Shown here: piece after piece, positions 18,802 through 30,206 of the stretch
Numbering within the stretch: position 1 is the first letter of the stretch
How the letters are laid out: each line of letters starts with the position of its first letter
Source of the DNA: Rhodobacteraceae bacterium D3-12
GTDB taxonomy: Bacteria; Pseudomonadota; Alphaproteobacteria; Rhodobacterales; Rhodobacteraceae
Length of the DNA stretch: 64,000 nucleotides
Reading direction: 5' to 3'
Assembly (NCBI GenBank): GCA_025916135.1
Contig: CP104793.1
Coordinates: 1,116,001 to 1,180,000 of the forward strand
The notes under the pieces: model-generated
What the model saw: only the letters and a program-made list of their open reading frames with translations
Databases searched by the model: none
What the model was told of the DNA's origin: nothing
Position numbers and translations under genes: made by a program

Positions 18802-19569
18802 GTGTTGGAGAATAGGAAAATTTTTCATATTGGAGAGTTGGCCATCAATGCTAACGACAAGAATAAAATACCTGATGAAGAACTGGCGTTTATCGCCACT
18901 CTGAGCTTTGCGGTGGATGAAGCTGCCGTTTTCAAAAAGTTACTTATACAAACATTCACGGATAAGCCCAAAGATGATGATTCCATTCAGCTTTTCATGA
19001 TAAATCAATTTACTATAATGAGAGCATTGAACGCCAAAATTTTTGAATCTCTCAGAATATTCGAAGACTACAAGACGATACTTACACGATCGGTACAAAA
19101 AGACAGGGCCGATTTCTTAAGTAGATTCGATTCTGAGTATCAAAAAATAGTAAATGATAAGGCATACGAATTGGCAAGAACTATAAGAAATAATTCAACA
19201 AATCATTATTTGCAATCGATCACTAGATCGAACTTACCGCACGTTTCCGAAAATTCTGTTTTGAAGATGTACCTGCACAAAAGTGTTGGAAACTCTTTTC
19301 ACCCATTAGGTGAAGAATACGTTTTCATAGCGGGTGTCGCGCGTGAACACGGCGGTAGGAATGAAGTAATTAGTGCTTTGGAGGGCTGGATTGATTGGGG
19401 GATTATGGCCAGTAAATTGGTAACGCGTTTGCACCAAGACTATCTGGTTTGGCTGCATAAATCTCATTTTCCAGAATGGAAACTACGAAAGAAAACTCCT
19501 TATCTTGACGAGAAGTTTGTTAAGAAAATTGGAACGGCTACTTTGCCTCTAGTTCTGCTAGAAGATTGA
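18802..19569 (+). CDS. Unrecognised protein in an AT-rich island
   Basis: I do not recognise this 255-residue protein. It is predicted soluble and mostly helical, rich in Lys, Asn, Ile and Phe. It has no signal peptide and no clear enzyme motif; notable segments are FAVDEAAVFKKLLIQTF, YELARTIRNNSTNHYLQSI and SVGNSFHPLGEEYVFIAGVA. Codons favour A/T endings (AAA, AAT, ATA, TTA), unlike every neighbour, pointing to recent transfer. Start GTG 18802 is 5 bases after AAGAGG; GTG 18796 overlaps that site and TTG 18805 is possible. It is convergent with uvrB, 31 bp away. A cargo or defence-like role is only a guess. Confidence 0.75.
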   Translation: MLENRKIFHIGELAINANDKNKIPDEELAFIATLSFAVDEAAVFKKLLIQTFTDKPKDDDSIQLFMINQFTIMRALNAKIFESLRIFEDYKTILTRSVQKDRADFLSRFDSEYQKIVNDKAYELARTIRNNSTNHYLQSITRSNLPHVSENSVLKMYLHKSVGNSFHPLGEEYVFIAGVAREHGGRNEVISALEGWIDWGIMASKLVTRLHQDYLVWLHKSHFPEWKLRKKTPYLDEKFVKKIGTATLPLVLLED

Positions 19570-19600
19570 GAAAGACTAATCCTTGGGTGAGAGGGTGAGA

Positions 19601-21799
<2,199 letters not shown>

Positions 21800-22072
21800 G
21801 GGCGGACCTTTCGGGCGGTGGTTCAGCGGAGACAAGTCAGCAGGGGCGACTCGGGGGTGGGGTGGCGAGTGTGTCAGATTTGATCACTTTATGTTCCGGT
21901 TCAAGGGGGGGCGGGCCAATTGGGCGCGGCATGCTGACAGTAGGGTGTCAGGAGAGCGGCGCGCGGATCATCACGTTTTGCACCCGTTGGTAAAATTCGC
22001 TCTGCTCTGGCTTGGCAGGAGGCGATGGTTTGGCTTAACCTGAGGTAAGGATTGGTGAGAAGGGATTTTTTC

Positions 22073-23497
22073 ATGAAGCGCAATTTGATCGGAGCACTGG
22101 GGTTGGTTGGGGCGATGATGCTGCCCGGACTGGTGCAGGCGCAGTCATTTATTCCCGACACCCGCTGTACTGTTGTGTTGGCGTCCAAGCCGAGCCGGAA
22201 AGAGGCGATTGCCGATGTAAAGCTGCGTTGGAACGACCGGGACACGGTGATTTATCGCAGCCAGAACGGCTGGTATGCGATCACATGGAAGATCATTCCC
22301 AAGGCCACGTCGGCGTCGCATTTGCAGCGGTTGAAGACCCGCGGAGAGGTGCCGGCGGATGCGTTGTGTTCCTCTGGCAAGAGCTATCTTGAGCAAGTGG
22401 GGCGCTATGCGGCGGAACGCCCGATGGCGGAACCTGTGCCGGGATCGGCGCGGGTGGCCAGCGGGCCAAGCAGCAGCGACGACACGGGCGGGCGCACGCC
22501 GCTGATGCCGGGGCGCAACAATTCTGCAGGCTCGCGCGTGCCGCAAGCGAGCGACGACGGCGGTGTGGCGCGCACCCCGAACCGCGCACCAAGGGCGAGC
22601 GACGATGGCGGGAGCCTGAATAAGCCAAAACCTGCGCCACGATCCAGCGACGATGGCGGCGGGTATAACAGCGCGCCAAAGCCCGCGCCGCGCGGGCCGG
22701 ATTCAAGCGACGATATGGGCGGGCTGAACCCAGCCCCGGACCGGCGCGCCCCGACGGGTCGTGCCCCAGTTGCCGGGTCAAAGGATGATGACGGCGGACG
22801 GCAATTTGCCGGTGTGCCGCGCCGCACCCCGGAACGCGCCGAGCCGCCACGCCGCAATGGCGACGGCCCCAAGCCCGACTTCTCGCGCAGGAAGTCAACC
22901 GGCACGGGGTTTGTCGTTAGCCGGGGTGGGCATATCCTGACCAATGAGCATGTGATCGACAACTGTGGCGCGGTGAAGGTGAAGGGCAAACAGGCCGAAG
23001 TTATCGCCGCCAACGCCGAGTGGGATCTTGCGCTGATCAAAGTGTCGCCAAGCGATGTGGCCACGGTGGCAGAGTTCGCGCCGTCTCCGGCGCGGCTTAA
23101 TTCCGATGTGACGGTTGTTGGCTTCCCGCTGACCGGATTGCTGAGCGGGCTGAACGTGACGCGCGGGGCGGTAAGTTCGGAAAAAGGGCTGCGCGGGGAC
23201 GACCGGCGGATGCAGATTTCCGCGCCGGTTCAGCCGGGCAATTCGGGCGGGCCGGTGGTGGACCGGACGGGTGCGATTGTCGGCGTGGTGGTGTCCAAGC
23301 TGAACGCCAAATCGCTGGCGGACCGCTCGGGCGACATTGCCCAGAACGTCAATTTCGCCATTCGCGGGCGGCTGGCCAAGGAGTTCATGACAAGCAACAA
23401 CGTACTGCCGCTTCTGAAGCAGGGGCAGGCGACAATGAACCCCGAAGACATCGCGCGCCAGACGTCGAGCTTTACGGTTCTGGTGTCTTGCTACTGA
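22073..23497 (+). CDS. Exported trypsin-like serine protease with SDDGG-repeat linker
   Basis: This is a 474-residue protein. A signal peptide (MKRNLIGALGLVGAMMLPGLVQA) is followed by a Cys-containing beta-rich region (residues 25-125). A long low-complexity linker (about 135-270) contains six SDDGG-like repeats. A trypsin-like domain with GTGFVVSRGGHILTNEHVI (His), EWDLALIKV (Asp) and VQPGNSGGPVVD (Ser) completes the triad. The fold matches DegP/HtrA-like peptidases without a visible PDZ domain. It likely works in the periplasm. The acidic repeats could bind Ca2+ or act as a spacer; that is inference. The start follows AGAAGGGA. Confidence 0.85.
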   Translation: MKRNLIGALGLVGAMMLPGLVQAQSFIPDTRCTVVLASKPSRKEAIADVKLRWNDRDTVIYRSQNGWYAITWKIIPKATSASHLQRLKTRGEVPADALCSSGKSYLEQVGRYAAERPMAEPVPGSARVASGPSSSDDTGGRTPLMPGRNNSAGSRVPQASDDGGVARTPNRAPRASDDGGSLNKPKPAPRSSDDGGGYNSAPKPAPRGPDSSDDMGGLNPAPDRRAPTGRAPVAGSKDDDGGRQFAGVPRRTPERAEPPRRNGDGPKPDFSRRKSTGTGFVVSRGGHILTNEHVIDNCGAVKVKGKQAEVIAANAEWDLALIKVSPSDVATVAEFAPSPARLNSDVTVVGFPLTGLLSGLNVTRGAVSSEKGLRGDDRRMQISAPVQPGNSGGPVVDRTGAIVGVVVSKLNAKSLADRSGDIAQNVNFAIRGRLAKEFMTSNNVLPLLKQGQATMNPEDIARQTSSFTVLVSCY

Positions 23498-23627
23498 TCG
23501 GGGCCTATGGGGGCTAGGGGCCTAAAGGCCGGGCAAGGGCCGGAAATTCGGCGCAATGCGGCACATTTGCGCCTTGTCGGCGGGGCGCTCTTGGGGTTAA
23601 ACCAAGGGCATCAAACGGAGACCAGCC

Positions 23628-23939
23628 ATGCCTGCACGTATCTTTCAGCCCGCACGCACAGCGATGTCCTCGGGCACCGCGAAAACCAAATATTGGGTTT
23701 TGGAACATGCGCCCGCCAGCGCGCGCAACATTGATCCGCTGATGGGGTGGACCTCATCCAGCGATACGCAGGCGCAGGTGCGGTTGAAATTCGACAGCAA
23801 GGAAGCCGCGTTGGATTATGCGGCTGAGCATGGGATCGAAGCGGTGGTCAGCGAGCCGCACAAGCGCAAGCCCATCATCCGGTCCGGCGGTTATGGTGAG
23901 AATTTTGCGACCAACCGGCGTGAGCCATGGTCGCACTAA
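23628..23939 (+). CDS. NDUFS4-like ETC complex I subunit
   Basis: This is a 103-residue homologue of the accessory complex I subunit NDUFS4 (18/21 kDa). It shows [41 protein letters not shown], and the C-terminal [23 protein letters not shown] that packs on the N-module. Alphaproteobacteria carry this subunit, which is absent from most other bacteria. The start follows GGAGACCAGCC. It stands alone, away from nuo genes, and the next feature downstream is tRNA-Arg. Confidence 0.93.
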   Translation: MPARIFQPARTAMSSGTAKTKYWVLEHAPASARNIDPLMGWTSSSDTQAQVRLKFDSKEAALDYAAEHGIEAVVSEPHKRKPIIRSGGYGENFATNRREPWSH

Positions 23940-24197
23940 ATCTGACGCTCTAAGACAGTTTTTGCTTGGCCGTTTCGTTAGGTCTGCTGTTGTCGTGCCC
24001 GTTTTTGTCCTGCCCGCTTTTTCCTGCTCCGCTTTTGATATGCCCTGTCCCACGTTTTCCTGTGTCATGAGCCGGTCAGGTCGGCGCCTGTGCAGCAGAC
24101 CGGGTGCAGTGTTCCCTAGCTTGGCGACAAAAACGCAGCTCTGCGGCCTGCTGGCCCTTGCCAAGTCGGGCGGCTTTGCTCAAATAGGGGCGCAAGC

Positions 24198-24274
24198 GGT
24201 CCCTTAGCTCAACTGGATAGAGCAGCTGACTTCTAATCAGCAGGTTGAGGGTTCGAGTCCTTCAGGGATCGCCA
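24198..24274 (+). tRNA. tRNA-Arg (anticodon UCU)
   Basis: This is a 77-nt cloverleaf with acceptor GGTCCCT pairing to AGGGATC and anticodon stem GCTGA/TCAGC around loop CTTCTAA, giving anticodon TCT. The T-arm is GGGTTCGAGTCC (24249-24260), and the gene ends in an encoded GCCA. It reads AGA codons, which are rare in this GC-rich genome but used in the AT-rich gene at 18802. Its last 13 bases overlap the 3' end of the convergent membrane-protein gene. Confidence 0.95.
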
Positions 24275-24885
24275 TTCACAGGTTTGCGCCGGCTCTTTGA
24301 GCGTTGTGTCAAAGCAAGCGCCGTGGCGGTGAGCGCGGCGAGGCAGAGCAGCGATTTTGTGGTCGTTTCCATCGTGCCGGTGATCAGCAGCGCGTGGGCG
24401 ATTGTGCCCGTGACGATCAGCACAGCGAGCGAGAGGTGGATGGCGCGCCAGAGTGCGGGGCGCAGGCGACGGCGGAGGACTGCAAGGGCGCCAGCGGCGA
24501 AAACGGCCCACATAGCGGTGACGCCAAACCCCGAGAATGGCGTTGGCGAGCGGAACAGGAGCGCGTCGATCACGTCAGGCGGGCTGGTTCGCCAGAGCGC
24601 GGCGACATGGACCACCACCGCAGAGATCAGGCCAGCGCCAGCCCAGCGGTGCACGCGCCGAGCGCGCAGCGGGTGCAGGCCGGGCAATAGCCCCGCCGCG
24701 AGCAGCGGTTGCACCACCACAAGCGCCAGCGCGACGATGCCGGCAAAGCCACCGAGGATATAGACCGGCTGACGATAGGCGAGCAGGGGGCTGATCGCGG
24801 CGCCGGCAATGGCCGCGGCGATCACGCCGATGAGCAACGCCCAGACAAGCAGGGTGCGCGCAGTTGGTTTGGCGCGGCGCGTCAC
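24262..24885 (-). CDS. Ferric-reductase-like six-helix membrane protein
   Basis: This is a 207-residue protein with about six hydrophobic segments (TLLVWALLIGVIAAAIAGAA, LVVVQPLLAAGLLPGL, GALAVLRRRLRPALWRAI and others). Paired histidines in ISAVVVHVAALW and WRAIHLSLAVL/GTIAHALLI could bind heme, as in ferric-reductase-like/cytochrome b proteins. It starts at GTG 24885, only 6 bases after the stop of the dioxygenase-like gene, so the two are probably co-transcribed. Its last four codons (NGDP) and stop are antisense to the tRNA-Arg 3' end. Confidence 0.75.
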   Translation of the reverse strand: MTRRAKPTARTLLVWALLIGVIAAAIAGAAISPLLAYRQPVYILGGFAGIVALALVVVQPLLAAGLLPGLHPLRARRVHRWAGAGLISAVVVHVAALWRTSPPDVIDALLFRSPTPFSGFGVTAMWAVFAAGALAVLRRRLRPALWRAIHLSLAVLIVTGTIAHALLITGTMETTTKSLLCLAALTATALALTQRSKSRRKPVNGDP

Positions 24886-24891
24886 CCGCGA

Positions 24892-25406
24892 TCAGGCCGG
24901 TTTCAGGACGAAATGCGCTTCGAGGCTGGTGTCGCGCGGGCTGGACATCACCGGGCGTAGGAACACCGTTTCGAAGGCATCGCTGTCATAGGCAAGATGC
25001 CCGTGTGCTTGGCCGAACGCCGGGACGATCTGGGGCATTTCAAGGCGAAACACGCCGTTTTCGTCGCTAAGCGTGGCGCCGTGGCTGTGTTTGTCGCGCT
25101 CGTTGCCTTCGGTGGTATGGGCCCAGATCTGGATCCGCTGACCGGCGAGGGGGCGCCGTCACCTGCGCGGCGCACGGTGCCGCTCATCCAGAAGCCGCCG
25201 CTGCCGATCCGCTTCACGATCGGAGCGCCGGGCAGGTAGTTGTTGGCGCCGCCGCGCATGGAGGCCGTGGGTGCGAGGGTTTTGGCGCGGGCCGGGATGC
25301 GCAGGCCGGAGGCAAGCGTAACCAACCCGCCAGCGGCCGTTGCAAGCGCGGCGCGGCGGGTGATGTGGGGGCGCTTGGGTGCGGGCGTGATGGGGCGGCG
25401 TTGCAT
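24892..25406 (-). CDS. Exported intradiol-dioxygenase-like protein, split by one indel
   Basis: The two frames join if one C is added to the run at 25149-25153 (minus-strand CCCCC), giving about 171 residues: GDGAPLAGQRIQIWAHTTEG, DKHSHGATLSDENGVFRLEMP, then YDSDAFETVFLRPVM. This is the beta-sandwich of the intradiol ring-cleavage dioxygenase family (VQIWH-like and GxYxF-like motifs). The N-terminus has a Tat-like signal: TRRAALATAAGGLVTLASGL. The start at 25406 follows AAAGGAG. It lies between an ArsR regulator and a ferric-reductase-like gene on the same strand. A true catalytic role is uncertain because iron ligands are not clearly conserved. Confidence 0.7.
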
Positions 25407-25593
25407 TGGCGGCTCTCCTTTGCGGTTGGGCGGCGGTCGGGCTGGTGGTCGGGCGGCGGGTGGGCTGGCGGTCAGGGTGGTGATCGGGCGGTGTTTGCCG
25501 TCTTCAAGATAAGCAAAACCGCGCGCTCCATAAAGCACCTGCACGGCTTTGTGATAGGGCCGCGCGGTGTTTGGCCGGTGCGGGGCCGCGCGA

Positions 25594-25971
25594 TTATGCG
25601 CAGGGGGTGGCGTTGTTCGCGTCTAGCCCGTCGGGGCCGCAGAACTGTTGATAGAGCAGCGCGATAAGGGTGCGCGTGCAGTCATCCGCGAGGCTGTAAT
25701 AGACGGTTTTACCGCTCCGCCGGGTGTTCACCAGACGCTTTTCACGCAGGCGGGCGAGCATCTGGCTTACCGCGGCCTGGCGACAATCGAGCAGGGTTTC
25801 CAGCTCGCCCACAGATTTCTCGCCGGAGCCGAGATGGCACAAAATCATCAGCCGCCCCTCATGGGCCAGCGTTTTGAGGTATGCGGCGGCTTGTTCCGCA
25901 TTGCGGGCCATTTCCGCGGGTGGGGCGGCGGTGGTGGTTGCGTCCAACGCGCTGTCCTCGTTTTGATCCAT
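25594..25971 (-). CDS. ArsR-family regulator, SqrR/BigR-like
   Basis: This is a 125-residue winged-helix regulator: AYLKTLAHEGRLMILCHLGSG, KSVGELETLLDCRQAAVSQM, LARLREKRLVNTRRSGKTVYYSLAD. Cysteines in LMILCHL and near the C-terminus (YQQFCG) lie where the paired redox/persulfide-sensing cysteines occur in SqrR/BigR; a third lies in LLDCRQ. The typical ArsR metal box (ELCVCDL) is absent, arguing against arsenic sensing. It precedes the dioxygenase-like and ferric-reductase-like genes on the same strand and likely controls them. Sulfide or redox sensing is an inference from two cysteine positions. Confidence 0.82.
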   Translation of the reverse strand: MDQNEDSALDATTTAAPPAEMARNAEQAAAYLKTLAHEGRLMILCHLGSGEKSVGELETLLDCRQAAVSQMLARLREKRLVNTRRSGKTVYYSLADDCTRTLIALLYQQFCGPDGLDANNATPCA

Positions 25972-26030
25972 TCCAACTTTAGCATATGGCGCGGGACAAG
26001 GCGAGTTCAAGCGTTGAGGCGGGTTTGGCG

Positions 26031-27262
26031 CTAGTCGGGTATCGCCGGTGCGCCACCTTGGAAGTTGTTGCCGCCTTTATAGTCGCAGGGCGCTTCCTGC
26101 ATCTCAAGGTGCAGCCCGGTGCCGGTGTAGGGGTGGGCGCGGGCCAAATCCTCGTCAACGTCGATGCCAAGGCCGGGTGTGGTGGGGGGCGTGATGAAGC
26201 CATCCTCAACCGTGATCGCGCCTTTGATCAGGTCGTGATGGAAGGGGGTTTCGATGCTTTCGGCCATGAGGATGTTGGGGATCGACGCGGCGAGTTGGAT
26301 GTTTGCCGCCCACTCCACGGGGCCTGCATAGAGATGCGGGGCCATTTGGGCGTTGAAGGCTTCGGCGATGGCGGCGACTTTCTTCATCTCCCAGATGCCC
26401 CCGGCGCGGCCAAGGGCGGGTTGCAGGATCTCAGCGGCACCGGCGCGCAGGACGGCGGCGAATTCGGCCTTGGTGGTCAGCCGTTCGCCGGTGGCGACGG
26501 GGATGCGCAGGTTGCGAGCGACACGGGCCATGTCGTCGATATTGTCGGGCGGGGTGGGCTCTTCGAACCAGAGCGGCGAATAGGGCTCAAGCGCCTGTCC
26601 CAAGCGGATTGCACCGGCGGTGTTGAACTGTCCGTGGGTGCCAAAGAGCAGATCGGCGCGGTCGCCAACCGCCTCGCGGATCGCTTTGCAAAAGGCAACC
26701 GAGGTGGAAATGTCGGACATGGCGGGCATATGGCCACCGCGCATGGTATAGGGGCCGGCGGGGTCGAATTTAACGGCGGTGTAGCCTTTCTCGACCATCG
26801 CCAGAGCCGAAACGGCGGCGGCGTCCGGGTCGGTCCAGAACGTAGCCAAATCCTGCCCCGGTTGCGGGTAGAGATAGGTGTAGGCGCGGATACGCTCGTT
26901 CATGCGCCCGCCGATCAGGGCATGCACAGGGCGGTCGCGATCCTTGCCCAGAATGTCCCAACAGGCGATCTCAAGGCCGGAAAACGCGCCCATAACGGTG
27001 AGATCCGGGCGCTGGGTAAAGCCCGAAGAATAGGCGCGGCGGAACATCAGTTCGATGTCTTCCGGCGATTGGCCCTGCATGTGGCGTGCGAAGACATCTT
27101 CGATCACAGCGCGCATCGCTTCGGGGCCGACGGAGGAGGCATAGCATTCGCCCCAGCCGGTGATCCCGGTATCGGTGCCCAGTTTAACGAGGATCCAATA
27201 GCGCCCCCCCAGCCGGGCGCAGGCGGCGCAGTGATGATTATGTCAAGATCAGTCAGCTTCAT
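26031..27262 (-). CDS. Mandelate racemase/enolase-superfamily dehydratase, split by one indel
   Basis: ATG 27262 (MKLTDLDIIITAPPAPGWGG) is in a different frame from the body that starts at about 27116. One G added to the run at 27204-27210 repairs it to about 410 residues. The barrel has a KxK-like KFDPAG, the metal-ligand segment WFEEPTPPDNIDD, VATGERLTTKAEF, and the C-terminal HLYAGPVEWAANIQLAASIP. Superfamily members abstract a proton alpha to a carboxylate, typically as sugar-acid dehydratases or racemases. The substrate is unassigned. Its neighbours are catabolic genes. Confidence 0.83.
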
Positions 27263-27670
27263 GGCGCAAGGTGCCCCTTACGATGTGTCAGCGCCCACAC
27301 TCGCCCGCGGGGCAAACGAAACACAAGCCCTCCCGCGTCAGAAGCTGTGCATAAAACGTCACCCCGCCCCCCGGCACACGCCCCACCCACCCACCCGCGT
27401 GCGCCGGGGGCTATGCGTTCAGGCTGAGGGGACTTGATGTGCAGCACGGGTTGAGTTCAGTGTTCTTTGGAGAAAGATGAGAGGCCGCATTAGGGCGCAA
27501 ACCTGTTGTTTCTTTAATGGCTCAAATACCCATATTCTACGCCTGCCTTCCCCGGAACGCTGGCCCATGGCGTATAACAACAGCCAAAACCGGAAGGGCC
27601 GAGCGAAGCGAGGCCCCCCCTGGCGACGCACGAAGTGCGGCGCAAAACCTTCTACGGCATCGAACGTAAA
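27263..27670. other. Intergenic stretch without a supported gene
   Basis: These 408 bases separate the enolase-superfamily gene (start 27262) from the 3' end of the ADH gene, both on the minus strand. A short palindrome-like GGGCCGAGCGAAGCGAGGCCC lies near 27597-27617. I see no RNA gene or conserved ORF. A promoter for the enolase-superfamily gene is expected near 27270-27300. Confidence 0.5.
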
Positions 27671-28753
27671 TTAGAACAGGATCACGTTGCGCCGCGCGGC
27701 GCCGGATTTCGTATCGGTGATCGCCTCGTTGATTTGCTCCAAGGTCCAGCGATTTGAGATCAACTCGTCAAGTTTGAGTCGCCCTTGTTGGTAGAGGTCA
27801 ATCATCCAAGGGATATCGCGCCGGATCACCACGTCGCCCATTTTGGTGCCGATCATACCTTGGCCGACGGCGGCCATCATCACGGGCGAATAGGTGGACA
27901 TTGCATCCGAATGCGGCATCCCCACCATCAGCACTTTGCCACCGCGACCGAGATAACGGGGCGCTTCGTCATAGGCTTTGATCGCGCCAACGGTGACGAA
28001 CACAGCATCCGCGCCGCGCCCCATTGCTTTGATCGCATGACGCCACGGGCTTTTCTCGGTGGCGAGCACACCGTCGGTCGCGCCGAATTCCATCGCGTCT
28101 GCCAGCTTCTCTTCGGTCATGTCGACGGCGACGATGCGGCGCGCGCCGGCGATGCGGGCGCCTTGGATCGTGTTGAGCCCAACGCCGCCCGCGCCAATCA
28201 CCACGACGTCTTGGCCGGCGCGCAGCCCGGCGGCATTAACCACCGCACCCACCCCGGTGATGACCCCGCACGACAGCAGAGAAGCCACGTCTTTTTCCAT
28301 CTCCGAAGGCAGTTTGACCACTTGGCTTTGATCCACCACCACCCGCTCGGCAAAGCCGCCACAGGCCATGGCCTGATGCAGTTTCGAGCCGTCGGGCATG
28401 GTCAGCGGCCCCTTGTCGCCATCATAGGGCGTTTCGCAATTCGTCGGTTTGCCGCCCGAGCAGGAGGTGCAAGTGCCGCAAGCGCGGATCAGCGTGACCA
28501 GCACGTCGTCGCCGACTGCAAAGTCGCGCACCCCTGTGCCCACCGCCGAGACCCGGCCCGCCGCTTCGTGGCCATAGACCGCAGGGAGCGAGCCGCCCCA
28601 TGCCCCTTCGGCAAAGGAGATGTCGGAGTGGCAGATGGCCACGGCGTCGAGTGTGATCTCGACCTCGCCCATTTCGGGCGCGCGCAGCTCGACCATTTCG
28701 ATGCTGAGTGGTGCGCCAAATTCGTGGCAGACGGCGGCTTTGATGGCGGTCAT
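27671..28753 (-). CDS. Zinc-dependent alcohol dehydrogenase (MDR family)
   Basis: This is a 360-residue enzyme. It shows AICHSDISFAEGAWGG (catalytic Zn ligand Cys), YGHEAAGRVSAVG (His-Glu), the structural-zinc cluster RACGTCTSCSGGKPTNC (four Cys) and the nucleotide loop VVIGAGGVGLNTIQGARIAG. It oxidises alcohols or similar substrates with NAD(P). The start at 28753 (MTAIKAAVCHEFGAP) follows AGGGA; an upstream in-frame ATG at 28786 is unsupported. It is followed upstream on the same strand by a TetA-like transporter with an 80-bp gap. Confidence 0.92.
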   Translation of the reverse strand: MTAIKAAVCHEFGAPLSIEMVELRAPEMGEVEITLDAVAICHSDISFAEGAWGGSLPAVYGHEAAGRVSAVGTGVRDFAVGDDVLVTLIRACGTCTSCSGGKPTNCETPYDGDKGPLTMPDGSKLHQAMACGGFAERVVVDQSQVVKLPSEMEKDVASLLSCGVITGVGAVVNAAGLRAGQDVVVIGAGGVGLNTIQGARIAGARRIVAVDMTEEKLADAMEFGATDGVLATEKSPWRHAIKAMGRGADAVFVTVGAIKAYDEAPRYLGRGGKVLMVGMPHSDAMSTYSPVMMAAVGQGMIGTKMGDVVIRRDIPWMIDLYQQGRLKLDELISNRWTLEQINEAITDTKSGAARRNVILF

Positions 28754-28832
28754 ATTGGTGGTTCCCTGTGCGGTCCGTTTGCACAAACCTGCGCCGGAGA
28801 CTCACCCCCGCGCAAGTCTCAAAAGCGACATT

Positions 28833-30041
28833 TTATGGCTCTGACGGCGCGGAATTGCGTAAATAAACGAGAACGCAGGCCAGCATCAGCCCTGCGGCCA
28901 GCAGGAACGGTGCGCCGGGCAGGTAGAGCGCGGTGTCGGCCTTGGTAAAGAACGCGAAGGTTTGGGTCATGGCCAGCGGCGCGAGGATCATCGCCAGCGA
29001 GGTGACCGAGGCGAGCACACCTTGCAATTCACCTTGGGCATCATCGCGCACGGCGCGTGACATGCTGGCCTGCAACGCGGGCAGGGCGAGCGCGCCGAGC
29101 GCGGCCACGGGGATGAAGGTGATCAGCAAGAGGCCATTGCCGATAAAGGCGAGGACGACGAGCGAGAAGATTTCGATCCAGAGGCCGAAGATCACGCTGC
29201 CGCGTTCGCCCATGCGCGCAATGGCCGGGCGCACGGCAAAGGCCATGACAAGCGCGTAAAAACCGCCATAGACCCCAAGCGAGACACCGATCATTGCCTC
29301 GCTCCAGCCGAATTTTTCGGTCAGGAAATAGGCCCAGACCGCCGGATAGACCGCTGTTGCGACCTGAAACAGGAAATAGACCGTGATCAGCCCGCGCAGC
29401 CCCGCCAGACGGGTCACGGCAAGAAGCGCGCCAAACGGGTTGGCACGGCGCCATTCAAAGGCGCGGCGGATCTTGTCGGTGACGGTTTCGCTGAGCACAG
29501 CGAAGCCCAGCAGCGCATTGGTCAGCGCTAGCGCCCCGGCCGCCCAGAAAGGCGCGCGCGTGCCGTATTCGGCCAGCACCCCGCCCAGCACCGGCCCAAG
29601 CACAAAGCCGATCCCGAAGCCGGCCGCGACCAGCCCGAACCGCGCCGCTTTTTCATGCGGGGCAGAGATGTCGGCCATATAGGCATTGGCGGTGGAATGT
29701 GTCGCCGCCGTGATGCCGCCGATCATCCGCATCACCAGCAGCAGCCACATCGAGTGCGCCAGCGCCATGACCACATAATCCGCCGCCATAGCCAGCAGCG
29801 AGACCAGCAACACCGGCCGCCGTCCGTAGCGGTCTGACAAAGCGCCGAGGATCGGGCCGAACAGGAACTGCATCACCGCAAAAGCGGTGGAGAGCACGCC
29901 GCCCCACACCGCCGCCTGCGCAACAGAGCCACCGTCGATTTCCGCGATCAGGGCGGGCATGACCGGCATGATCAGCCCGATCCCCATGGCGTCGATCATC
30001 ACGGTAAGCACGATAAAGAGGATCGGCAGGCGTTGGGACAT
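28833..30041 (-). CDS. TetA-like major-facilitator transporter
   Basis: This is a 402-residue MFS protein of the tetracycline-type antiporter group. It has about 12 helices, motif A-like GALSDRYGRRPVLLV between helices 2 and 3, and AAGFGIGFVLGPVLGG in helix 5 (antiporter motif C). Class A Tet-like sequences in environmental genomes often export other compounds, so resistance is not shown. It precedes the ADH gene and is downstream (on the minus strand) of nothing closer than the 30207 hydrolase. Confidence 0.88.
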   Translation of the reverse strand: MSQRLPILFIVLTVMIDAMGIGLIMPVMPALIAEIDGGSVAQAAVWGGVLSTAFAVMQFLFGPILGALSDRYGRRPVLLVSLLAMAADYVVMALAHSMWLLLVMRMIGGITAATHSTANAYMADISAPHEKAARFGLVAAGFGIGFVLGPVLGGVLAEYGTRAPFWAAGALALTNALLGFAVLSETVTDKIRRAFEWRRANPFGALLAVTRLAGLRGLITVYFLFQVATAVYPAVWAYFLTEKFGWSEAMIGVSLGVYGGFYALVMAFAVRPAIARMGERGSVIFGLWIEIFSLVVLAFIGNGLLLITFIPVAALGALALPALQASMSRAVRDDAQGELQGVLASVTSLAMILAPLAMTQTFAFFTKADTALYLPGAPFLLAAGLMLACVLVYLRNSAPSEP

Positions 30042-30206
30042 AAGCAGGCGATCTTGTGTTGTGAGAAATTCAGTTAAGCAATGAGATAGCCTTGGCCAAG
30101 GCTCGGGAAAAGCGCAAGGGTTCTGTGACCTTGGGTCATTTATGACGGGGTGGGGTATGGAAAGGGCGCCGGGCGCAGGAGGCGCGCGTTGCGCGGAGGC
30201 GCAATA

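Noticed and set aside
25986-27437. 483-codon plus-strand ORF opposite the enolase-superfamily gene
   Set aside because: Antisense shadow; the minus strand has the catalytic motifs of the enolase superfamily.
28833-30041. Tetracycline resistance gene
   Set aside because: Only TetA-like MFS similarity; the substrate cannot be read from the sequence.
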